Source: Paenibacillus sp. JDR-2 (lineage in GTDB: Bacteria; Bacillota; Bacilli; Paenibacillales; Paenibacillaceae). From it: DNA of 64,000 nucleotides. The position numbers and the translations under genes were made by a program. The notes below the pieces were generated by a model that was given only the letters and a program-made list of their open reading frames with translations, searched no databases and was not told where the DNA came from. The stretch is taken from assembly GCF_000023585.1 (NCBI RefSeq), contig NC_012914.1, positions 3,564,001-3,628,000 on the forward strand, in the 5' to 3' direction. Of the stretch, positions 43,010-50,134 are shown piece after piece (position 1 is the first letter of the stretch; each line of letters begins with the position of its first letter).

Positions 43010-43768
43010 ATGAAAATCGTCGTTATTGGCGGAAGCGGACTTATTGGGAGAAAGCTTGTCGGCAATCTAAACCAACTGGGTCATGAGGTTGTAGCCGCAT
43101 CACCGTCGCTTGGCATCAACAGCGTTACGGGCGAAGGTTTGGCTGATGCGTTAAGCGGGGCGGAGGTTGTCGTTGACGTAACAAATTCTCCGTCCTTCGA
43201 AGACAAGGCTGTTCTGGAGTTTTTCGAGACCTCAACCCGCAATCTTCTTGCCGCTGAAGAAGCGGCTGGCGTTAAGCATCATGTTGCCTTGTCGGTTGTT
43301 GGTACAGACGGTCTGCTCCAAAGCGGTTATTTCAGAGCAAAGTTCGCGCAAGAAAACCTGATTAAGGCTTCCAATATCCCGTATACCATCGTAAGAGCAA
43401 CTCAATTCTTCGAGTTTGTTGGCGGCATTGCTTATACGTCTACAGAAGGGGATAAGGTGCGTTTGTCATCGGCTGATGTACAGCCGGTTGCGGCGGAAGA
43501 TGTATCCGAAGCGCTTGTCGACTTTACGCTCGGTAAACCGTCGAACGGAATCCGTGAGGTTGCCGGCCCAGAGAAATTTGGTCTCGACGAATTTGTACGT
43601 CAATATTTGAAAGCAACCCAGGATACCCGCCAGGTTGTAACCGATGAAAAAGCTCCTTACTTCGGCACAGAACTGGAGAAGTCTTCGCTTGTTCCTGGTG
43701 ATAGCTCCGCAAGGCTTACAGCTGCGCGTTATGCGGATTGGCTGAAAAGTATTGCCGTTCAGGTATAA
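43010..43768 (+). CDS. NmrA-like NAD(P)-binding protein
   Basis: A 252-residue Rossmann protein with GAGAGG upstream of ATG. It begins KIVVIGGSGLIGRKLVGNL (GGxGxxG), and continues GAEVVVDVTNSPSFEDKA and AGVKHHVALSVVGTDGL, as in atypical SDRs of the NmrA/HSCARG group, which bind NAD(P) as sensors or act as quinone reductases. The classical YxxxK is replaced by the SGYFRAKFAQE segment, where a Tyr and a Lys are four residues apart. It closes the MarR-linked unit and shares a terminator with the convergent msrA. Confidence 0.85.
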   Translation: MKIVVIGGSGLIGRKLVGNLNQLGHEVVAASPSLGINSVTGEGLADALSGAEVVVDVTNSPSFEDKAVLEFFETSTRNLLAAEEAAGVKHHVALSVVGTDGLLQSGYFRAKFAQENLIKASNIPYTIVRATQFFEFVGGIAYTSTEGDKVRLSSADVQPVAAEDVSEALVDFTLGKPSNGIREVAGPEKFGLDEFVRQYLKATQDTRQVVTDEKAPYFGTELEKSSLVPGDSSARLTAARYADWLKSIAVQV

Positions 43769-43787
43769 TAACAGAACCGAAATAATA

Positions 43788-43820
43788 AAAGGAGACCCGG
43801 CAGCGGGTCTCCTTTCTTTT
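43788..43820. terminator. Bidirectional terminator between the NmrA-like and msrA genes
   Basis: AAAGGAGACCCG and CGGGTCTCCTTT form a perfect twelve-base stem with T tract on the plus strand and A tract for the minus strand. Confidence 0.88.
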
Positions 43821-44340
43821 ACTTGCTCCAATACTTCTCGATAATGGCTTCACGGCCTGAATATATGCGGGATTCTTTATAGTGCTTAGGGTTCTTCTTG
43901 TGGTAACCTTGATGATACTCTTCTGCCGGATAAAAGACAGAAGCTTCCTCAATCGCCGTTACAACAGGCTTATCAAAACGCCCGCTCTTATCAAGCTCAT
44001 CGCGGGACTGGAGCGCTAATGCTTTCTGCTCTTCAGTATGATACAGGATCGCGGCGCGGTATTGACTCTTGCGGTCATTACCTTGACCGGTTGCATCCGT
44101 AGGATCAATCTGTGGCCAATAGAGCTCCAGAAGCTTCTCGTAAGGGAAAATCTCAGGGTCAAACGTAATTTGCACGACTTCCAGATGTCCCGATTCTCCT
44201 GTCAGAACCTGCTCGTAAGTGGGGTTCTCGATATGGCCGCCCATGTAACCGGATAAAATGCCGTGAATTCCGGGCTGTTCCTCAAAGGGGCTTACCATAC
44301 ACCAGAAGCATCCTCCGGCAAACGTTGCTTTTTGCAGCAT
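43819..44340 (-). CDS. msrA: Peptide methionine-(S)-sulfoxide reductase A
   Basis: The protein has 173 residues from ATG 44340, 6 bases after AGGA; the ATG at 44346 is too close to it. The catalytic GGCFWC motif is at residues 8-13 (FAGGCFWCMVSPFEE) and the family blocks GYMGGHIENPTYEQV, GHLEVVQITFDP and YHQGYHKKN are intact. MsrA reduces methionine-S-sulfoxide in proteins with thioredoxin as donor. There is no fused or adjacent MsrB. It is a single-gene unit facing the MarR-linked unit. Identification is firm. Confidence 0.96.
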   Translation of the reverse strand: MLQKATFAGGCFWCMVSPFEEQPGIHGILSGYMGGHIENPTYEQVLTGESGHLEVVQITFDPEIFPYEKLLELYWPQIDPTDATGQGNDRKSQYRAAILYHTEEQKALALQSRDELDKSGRFDKPVVTAIEEASVFYPAEEYHQGYHKKNPKHYKESRIYSGREAIIEKYWSK

Positions 44341-44430
44341 AATCATTCCTCGTTTCTAGTTAGCTGTAGCTTCAAATGATGCTATTTAACTAATTATGAT
44401 AAGGGATGACTTGGCAAAACTCAATATCAT

Positions 44431-44570
44431 TTAGTTATATTTAATTATAAATAGATATAATCAGTAAAGCTCATTCCAATTAAGAATCTTGTATTTTATT
44501 GATATCTACGGTGTAACCGTTTATATTGGTAATGTTCTATTTAAATTGATCTAGTTATAATTAGATATAA
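44431..44570. promoter_or_regulatory. AT-rich repeats before modB, possibly regulatory
   Basis: Two related blocks share AGTTATA and AGATATAA: one at 44431-44461, containing the inverted repeat TATTTAATTATAAATA (44438-44453), and one at 44551-44571 just before the ribosome binding site. A GTTATA-N6-TATAA arrangement recalls ModE-type sites, which would suit the molybdate permease gene; tentative. Confidence 0.4.
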
Positions 44571-44589
44571 AAGAAAGTGGAGGAGAAAG

Positions 44590-45243
44590 TTGATTAGCGC
44601 TCATGATTTTTGGCTTCCTATCCGGCTATCCTTATTGGTTGCATTGTTCTCAAGCCTCTTTGTGCTAGTTCTTGGAGTAGCTGCAGCATGGTGGATGTCC
44701 CGTACAAAACTAAAAGGCAAGATACTTATCGAAACCGTATTTATGCTGCCGCTGGTCCTTCCGCCAACAGTAGTTGGTTTTTTATTGCTCGTGTTATTGG
44801 GAAGGAGAAGCTGGCTCGGTCAGGCTATTGAATGGCTGTTCTCAGCTCCGGTTATATTTACTTGGTGGGCAGCGGTTATTGCTGCAGTCGTCGTTTCTTT
44901 TCCGCTGGTATATCAAACCATGAAAGTTGGCTTTCAATCCGTTGATAAAAAATTAGAAGAGGCTGGGCGGTCAATCGGAGCGAATGAACGGCAGGTTTTC
45001 TGGCATATAACATTGCCGCTAGCATTCAGATCGCTTATTTCGGCCTATATTCTTGGCTTTGCGCGCGGGTTGGGCGAGTTTGGCGCAACCCTGATGATAG
45101 CCGGGAACATTCCGGGCAAGACTCAAACGATACCTACCGCCATCTATGTAGCCGTTGATTCCGGCAATACAACGCTGGCTTGGGCATGGACAGGCTCCAT
45201 CATTGTGATCTCGTTTATCTTGCTCCTAATAAGCAGACGATAA
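44590..45243 (+). CDS. modB: ModB-like molybdate ABC transporter permease (orphan)
   Basis: A 217-residue membrane protein with five segments; TTG start 8 bases after GTGGAGG. The N-terminus DFWLPIRLSLLVALFSSLF, the LPPTVVGFLLLVLLG block and the EAA loop LEEAGRSIGANERQVFWHITLPLAF are those of ModB. ModB forms the membrane channel of the ModABC molybdate importer. Neither modA nor modC adjoins it: upstream is msrA and downstream a terminator and a cupredoxin gene. It may use partners encoded elsewhere, or be a relic. Confidence 0.87.
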   Translation: MISAHDFWLPIRLSLLVALFSSLFVLVLGVAAAWWMSRTKLKGKILIETVFMLPLVLPPTVVGFLLLVLLGRRSWLGQAIEWLFSAPVIFTWWAAVIAAVVVSFPLVYQTMKVGFQSVDKKLEEAGRSIGANERQVFWHITLPLAFRSLISAYILGFARGLGEFGATLMIAGNIPGKTQTIPTAIYVAVDSGNTTLAWAWTGSIIVISFILLLISRR

Positions 45244-45248
45244 CATAC

Positions 45249-45284
45249 AGCAGCTTCCGAACTACTTCGGAAGCTGCTTTTTTG
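45249..45284 (+). terminator. Terminator after modB
   Basis: AGCAGCTTCCGAA and TTCGGAAGCTGCT form a perfect 13-base stem, CTAC loop, six T. Confidence 0.93.
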
Positions 45285-45383
45285 TAATGAAATATTCACT
45301 ATTCCTTCAATGAACAGCCACATGGCTGGCAATATTAAGTCATTTGAAAGTGTATAATCGACCTAAGGAAAGGAGTACATTTT

Positions 45384-45788
45384 ATGAAAACCAGCATATT
45401 CAAATCCCCAACCATGTGGCTTGTTTTAGCGATAATAATGATATGTGCTTTATTTTTTGTCTTCTTCTCCTCTTCAAACTCGAAGACTAAGGCTGAAGTA
45501 CCCGCCGTTACCATGCAGGATGGCTATCAGATCGTTACGATCCAAGCTAAAAAGGACGGTTTTTACCCTTCTAAAGTTGAAGTTAAGGCCGGAGTTCCCG
45601 TTAAGCTGAACTTTGTCAAAAATACGTCTTTTACTTGCATAACAAGCGTAGATTCAGATGATCTTGGATTTGATCTTTATTTGAAAAAAGGGGAGAACTA
45701 CACGACGTTGGCCAATTTAACCCCCGGATCGTATCAATTTGACTGCGGAATGTACATGTACCACGGAACGATTACCGTAGTTGCTTAA
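45384..45788 (+). CDS. Membrane-anchored cupredoxin-domain protein
   Basis: A 134-residue protein with AAAGGAG upstream. An N-terminal segment (residues 11-29) anchors or exports it; the rest is a single cupredoxin-like beta-sandwich (DGFYPSKVEVKAGVPVKLNFVK). Candidate metal ligands are Cys85 (FTCIT), Cys121 and the CGMYMYHG motif with Met123, Met125 and His127, similar to the cupredoxin-like domain found in EfeO-type and other exported copper proteins. It may bind copper outside the membrane. It is monocistronic, flanked by terminators. Confidence 0.82.
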   Translation: MKTSIFKSPTMWLVLAIIMICALFFVFFSSSNSKTKAEVPAVTMQDGYQIVTIQAKKDGFYPSKVEVKAGVPVKLNFVKNTSFTCITSVDSDDLGFDLYLKKGENYTTLANLTPGSYQFDCGMYMYHGTITVVA

Positions 45789-45820
45789 TATCGATCTTTT
45801 AAATAAAATGAACCTTTATC

Positions 45821-45859
45821 AAAAAAGCTGCAGATCCATGATGATCTGCAGCTTTTTTT
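45821..45859 (+). terminator. Terminator after the cupredoxin gene
   Basis: AAAAAAGCTGCAGATC and its exact reverse complement form a 16-base stem with a six-base loop. Confidence 0.93.
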
Positions 45860-45966
45860 GCGTTTAGCAGCCAATATCCGAGATTACATAACGAGTTTAT
45901 TTGTGGTAACGATATAAGGATATAAGATAGTACCTCATTGCGACATCTAGGGTTAGGAGAATAAAC

Positions 45967-46781
45967 ATGAAAAACAGCGAAAATGTAGTGAAAAAAATAA
46001 AAGAATCATCGATCCCGCTGAAAAGCACGGCTGATCTTGACGCGCTAGTCGAAGCCATTGGGGATGCGGATTTTGTATTGTTAGGCGAAGCTTCTCACGG
46101 CACGTCCGAATTTTATACTTGGAGAGCAGAGTTATCGAAGAGGCTGATTGCCGAGAAAGGCTTCTCTTTTATTGCGGTTGAAGGGGATTGGCCAACCTGG
46201 ATGTGGGCTAATGAAGAAATTTTGCATTTTACGAAATGGCTTCATGATTACAATCTTTCTCAACCCTCGAATTCGAAGATTGGTTTTTACGGCATTGACG
46301 TATATAGCTTGTGGGAATCCATGGATGAGATTTTGAAGCATTTGGAAAAGACGAATTCGCCTGAGCTGGATAAGGCACGCAAAGCGTTTGCCTGCTTTGA
46401 TCCTTATAACCGCGAACCGCAAAATTACGGAGTTTCCGCCGCATTTTTATCCGAAAGCTGTGAAGAAGAGGTTGTACAGCTATTGAGAGACCTTCAAATC
46501 AAAAGACAGCAGAGCGATAGCCGCGATGAAGCGCTCCTCAGCGATGAGCTGAACGCACTCGTAGCCGTAAACGCCGAGCGTTACTATCAATCGATGGTGC
46601 AGGGAGGACCTGAATCCTGGAATGTCCGGGATCAGCATATGGCCCAAGCGCTGGACATAATAAAAGCCTTTCACGGCGAAACTACGTTCCATCCGTACTG
46701 CCGCAAAGATACGATGCGTTTATTCACATCGAGGAATCGCATGCGCTGTCACCATTGAAACAGGAAGTATTGCATATTTGA
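45967..46781 (+). pseudogene. Erythromycin esterase-family gene with internal deletion and frameshift
   Basis: The first frame (45967-46758) gives a normal N-terminal half of an erythromycin esterase-like protein: LLGEASHGTSEFYTWRAEL with the catalytic His, AVEGDWPTWMWAN, GFYGIDVYSLWESM and WNVRDQHMAQAL. After IIKAFHGE the family sequence stops and an out-of-frame tail follows. In another frame the true C-terminus reappears: LPSVLPQRYDAFIHIEES then HALSPL to TGA at 46779-46781. About 110-150 residues, including the later catalytic region, are missing. The gene is almost surely inactive. A terminator follows at 46789. Confidence 0.87.
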
Positions 46782-46787
46782 ACAGAA

Positions 46788-46823
46788 AAAAGGGATATTC
46801 CTTAAACAGGAACATCCCTTTCT
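46788..46823. terminator. Bidirectional terminator after the esterase remnant
   Basis: AAAGGGAT and ATCCCTTT stem with an inner ATTCC/GGAAC pairing and AAAC loop; A and T tracts on both sides. Confidence 0.8.
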
Positions 46824-46829
46824 TGTTCT

Positions 46830-47204
46830 TTATACAAGGGCGCCAGCTTTCTCTACGATTGCTACCGCTTGTTCATAATCGTCTTCATCGATAACAACAG
46901 TCAGAAGAATGTCGCGCCCGGCTGTGTCATAATTTTGTTCTCCTGAGCTCATGCCGCTCGCACTAACGTTTGCTGCCGCAAGGATGCCGGCATCCACGTC
47001 CGAGAAATCTCCACCTAAAGTTAAGTAGCCAAGTCCGGGGAAATCGCCTGTTATCGGATTGCGAATCCGATCCGACCCGTCGCCCGGATAACCGTCAAAC
47101 CGGTTAACGGAGCTGTCTATAAGCTTTAACGTTTTTATTTGCTCGAGTGCTTTTTCTGCTTGCTCGGGACTTTTGAAAAAAGCGAGAATATTTTTTTCCG
47201 CCAT
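46830..47204 (-). CDS. Conserved hypothetical protein
   Basis: A 124-residue cytosolic protein; on the minus strand ATG has CCCGGGGATTGCC upstream, a weak site. It begins with a short strand and helix, NILAFFKSPEQAEKALEQIK, and ends with DILLTVVIDEDDYEQAVAIV, suggesting a ferredoxin-like beta-alpha-beta fold similar to small stress proteins of the YflT type; the middle is glycine-rich. I cannot name it with confidence. It is convergent with the esterase remnant and divergent from splB. Confidence 0.7.
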   Translation of the reverse strand: MAEKNILAFFKSPEQAEKALEQIKTLKLIDSSVNRFDGYPGDGSDRIRNPITGDFPGLGYLTLGGDFSDVDAGILAAANVSASGMSSGEQNYDTAGRDILLTVVIDEDDYEQAVAIVEKAGALV

Positions 47205-47378
47205 GGCAATCCCCGGGTTCTACGAAAATAATGAGTCAGTCTCCATGGTGTATGTTGCACGTATGGCCAGGGATCTATGCACTCCGGTAAACAGTTAAGC
47301 GCTTATTCGTATGAAATTGATGATTTCGTCCACCCTAAAGTTGATTGCGAAATGAATCGTACAGTGGGGTGAGCTGAT

Positions 47379-48446
47379 TTGTCTAATTCAACCGGATTAT
47401 TAACTCCACCGGCGCGGGATACGAAGGTATTCGTTCCGGAGCTTGTTTATTTTGAGCCTGATGCGCTGAACTATCCGAAAGGCCAAAGAATACATGAATG
47501 GGCTAAAGAGCAAGGGCTTCCGATTCATATGACGACTTCGCATAACCGGATAACTAATTTACCGGGCGAAAGCGATCTGGAGAAATACAGGATTGCCAAA
47601 CGCACTCTCGTCGTGGGTATTCGAAAAACGTTAAAATTCGACCAATCCAAGCCTTCGGCCGAGTATGCTATTCCTATTGCTACGGGTTGTATGGGGCATT
47701 GCCATTATTGTTATCTGCAGACAACGCTCGGAGCTAAACCGTATATCCGCGTCTACGTAAACACCGACGATATTCTTAACCAGGCTAAACAATATATCGA
47801 GGAACGCGCTCCGGAGATTACCCGCTTCGAGGCAGCTTGCACCTCCGATCCCGTTGGCCTTGAGCACATTTCCGGTTCACTCAAGGAGTACATCGAATTT
47901 ATGGGGCAGCAGCCTCTTGGACGGCTTCGCTTTGTCACGAAGTATCACCATGTCGAGCCGCTCCTGGATGCAAAGCATAACAAGCATACCCGGTTTCGTT
48001 TTAGCGTAAACGCGGATTATGTCATCAAGCACTTTGAACCGGGTACGTCGAAGTTTTACGAGCGGATTACCGCAGCGGGTAAAGTGGCTCATGCGGGTTA
48101 TCCGCTTGGATTTATTATCGCTCCAATCATTTGGCATGAAGGATGGGAAGACGGTTATGCCGAACTTATAAGTCAATTAAAACAAGCGCTTCCGCCTGAA
48201 GCTTGTACCGATCTGACTTTCGAATTAATTCAGCACCGCTACACAAAAACAGCGAAAAATATCATTCAGCAACGCTACCCCAAATCCAAGCTGGAGATGG
48301 ACGAAGAGAAGCGGAAATACAAATGGGGCCGCTGGGGCCAAGGGAAATATGTCTACCCTGATGAACAAGCTAACGCACTCAAGGATTTTATTTATAAACA
48401 GATCAACGAGCATTTTCCCGAAGCCAAGATTGAATATTTCACTTAA
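47379..48446 (+). CDS. splB: Spore photoproduct lyase
   Basis: A 355-residue radical SAM enzyme; TTG start after GGGGTGAG. It repairs the spore photoproduct 5-thyminyl-5,6-dihydrothymine in germinating spores. The cluster motif is Cys104-x3-Cys108-x2-Cys111 (TGCMGHCHYCYLQ). Cys154 in FEAACTSDPVG corresponds to the catalytic Cys141 of B. subtilis SplB. The N-terminal PELVYFEPDALNYPKGQRI and C-terminal KWGRWGQGKYVYPDEQA are typical. No splA is seen upstream. This strongly supports a spore-former. A terminator follows. Confidence 0.96.
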   Translation: MSNSTGLLTPPARDTKVFVPELVYFEPDALNYPKGQRIHEWAKEQGLPIHMTTSHNRITNLPGESDLEKYRIAKRTLVVGIRKTLKFDQSKPSAEYAIPIATGCMGHCHYCYLQTTLGAKPYIRVYVNTDDILNQAKQYIEERAPEITRFEAACTSDPVGLEHISGSLKEYIEFMGQQPLGRLRFVTKYHHVEPLLDAKHNKHTRFRFSVNADYVIKHFEPGTSKFYERITAAGKVAHAGYPLGFIIAPIIWHEGWEDGYAELISQLKQALPPEACTDLTFELIQHRYTKTAKNIIQQRYPKSKLEMDEEKRKYKWGRWGQGKYVYPDEQANALKDFIYKQINEHFPEAKIEYFT

Positions 48447-48501
48447 AGCATCGGATGATGAGAACAGATTCGTGCTCGGCAAACGGCCGTGATATAATCG
48501 G

Positions 48502-48545
48502 GAGAAGCTAAGTTGCATGTATCGTATCAACTTAGCTTTTCTTTC
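48502..48545 (+). terminator. Terminator after splB
   Basis: AGAAGCTAAGTTG and CAACTTAGCTTTT form the stem, followed by TCTTTCTTTTT. Confidence 0.8.
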
Positions 48546-48618
48546 TTTTTAATCTGTACAGTGTACATAATGAAGTTCTTCAAGCCGTCCGCTATAGAAA
48601 CTTAAAAGGAGGATCCTT

Positions 48619-49830
48619 ATGCGATATCTTCGAATCTTTACGTTTTACGCGACTATTCTTACACTCCTTGTTCTAACCGGATGCGGAACGGCAGAGCCTC
48701 AGCAACCGGTGATCAGCGAGACTCCAACACCTGTCGATCCGATAGCCGACCTTGTAGCATCCATGAGCTTATCCGAAAAGATAGGGCAAATGATATTGGT
48801 GGGAATGGACGGCACGGAAATCCAACCTGAAATAAGCAAGCTGATCAAAGAGAGCCATGTTGGAGGGATTATTTTATATAGCAATAATATCGAGTCCGCA
48901 TCGCAGACAATTAAGCTGGCTAATGATCTCAAGCAAATCAATCAAGATAATGGCGCAAAGCTTCCGCTGCTCTTAAGCACGGATCAGGAAGGCGGACGGG
49001 TTTCCCGGTTGCCGAAGCAAATCAAGCCATTCCCGGCAAGCAGAACTATTGGCAAGACCAATGATCCCCAATATGCCTATCAGGTGGGAACAGCCTTAGG
49101 CGAAGCGGTGAAAGCGATTGGCTTGAATACCGATTTTGCACCGGTTCTTGATATCAATACAAACCCCAAAAATCCGGTCATCGGCAACCGCGCTTTTGGT
49201 ACCACGGCAGAATTGGTCAGCCGTATGGGGGTGCAGGAGATGCTTGGCATCCAATCGCAAGGCGTTATCCCGGTGGTCAAGCATTTTCCCGGACATGGCG
49301 ACACCTCCGTCGATTCCCACCTTGGGCTGCCTGTGGTCGACCACGATCTGGAGCGGCTCCGCTCCATTGAGTTTGTACCGTTCAGTTCGGCAATTAAAGA
49401 AGGAGCCCCTATGGTGATGGTCGCTCATATCTTAATGACCAAGCTTGATCCGGACACACCGGCTTCAATGTCCAAGAAAGTCATTCAGGATTATTTGAGA
49501 GGGGAGCTTAAGTTCAGCGGAGTTGTAATTACGGATGACATGACAATGGGGGCCGTAGGAAAGGTTAAAGCTATTGGGCCTGCAACGGTACAATCAGTGT
49601 TAGCCGGCGCGGATATTATTCTTGTCGGTCATGATCCGGTGCAGCAACAGACCGTTATCGATGCCCTGACTGCAGCGGCTCAAAGCGGTGAAATTTCTCC
49701 GTCTGTTCTGGATGCCAGCGTGTATCGCATAATCAAGCTCAAGCAAAGCTTTAAATTATCGGATCAACCAACTTCGTCAATCGATATAACAACGCTAAAT
49801 CAACACATTCAAGCAGCTTTGGAAAAATGA
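48619..49830 (+). CDS. GH3 beta-N-acetylhexosaminidase lipoprotein (NagZ-like)
   Basis: A 403-residue lipoprotein with AAAGGAGG before ATG. The signal ends VLTGC (Cys22), so it is attached outside the membrane. The catalytic domain has the NagZ signature KHFPGHGDTSVDSHLGLP with the His-Asp dyad used as acid/base, STDQEGGRVSRLP, and the nucleophile Asp in VVITDDMTMGAV. NagZ removes N-acetylglucosamine from cell-wall muropeptides. It lacks the C-terminal domain of the longer B. subtilis NagZ. The palindrome-like TGTACAGTGTACA at 48555-48567 upstream might be regulatory. Likely function: peptidoglycan recycling or wall turnover. Confidence 0.92.
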   Translation: MRYLRIFTFYATILTLLVLTGCGTAEPQQPVISETPTPVDPIADLVASMSLSEKIGQMILVGMDGTEIQPEISKLIKESHVGGIILYSNNIESASQTIKLANDLKQINQDNGAKLPLLLSTDQEGGRVSRLPKQIKPFPASRTIGKTNDPQYAYQVGTALGEAVKAIGLNTDFAPVLDINTNPKNPVIGNRAFGTTAELVSRMGVQEMLGIQSQGVIPVVKHFPGHGDTSVDSHLGLPVVDHDLERLRSIEFVPFSSAIKEGAPMVMVAHILMTKLDPDTPASMSKKVIQDYLRGELKFSGVVITDDMTMGAVGKVKAIGPATVQSVLAGADIILVGHDPVQQQTVIDALTAAAQSGEISPSVLDASVYRIIKLKQSFKLSDQPTSSIDITTLNQHIQAALEK

Positions 49831-49913
49831 TAAACCAGGCTGATTAATGAATTAAATGACTGGGTAATCGGTGGGGTTAATCACGCTCCTATTCAATAAT
49901 GGAATCATAAAGT

Positions 49914-49950
49914 GAACCGCAAGCAGCCAATAGGCTGCTTGCGGTTCTTC
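49914..49950 (+). terminator. Terminator after the GH3 gene
   Basis: GAACCGCAAGCAGCC and its exact reverse complement around AATA, then TTCC. The remaining spacer to 50097 shows no gene. Confidence 0.85.
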
Positions 49951-50097
49951 CGTTTCCACCGGATTAATCGTCAACTTAAAGGACGGAATAGCAAATACGA
50001 ATAGTTTCTTCAATGATACGATAAACGAAAGGACTGCGTTTGCCCGTCAAAATGAAGTGCGGGGAAACGATTTTTATAGGATAATAGAGAAAGAGCG

Positions 50098-50111
50098 TGT
50101 AAGCGCTGCCA
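50098..50111. promoter_or_regulatory. Putative cre site before the AraC-type regulator
   Basis: TGTAAGCGCTGCCA matches the CcpA consensus TGWAANCGNTNWCA at all but one defined position and lies 24 bases before the start codon, where CcpA could block transcription. Catabolite repression is inferred. Confidence 0.6.
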
Positions 50112-50134
50112 GAAAATAAGGGAGGGGGTGGCGG

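Noticed and set aside
45967..46758. A functional macrolide esterase resistance gene
   Set aside because: About a third of the protein is missing and the C-terminus is out of frame.
48555..48567. TGTACAGTGTACA as a defined operator
   Set aside because: Short, centre mismatched, no second copy and no regulator nearby; kept only as a remark under the GH3 gene.
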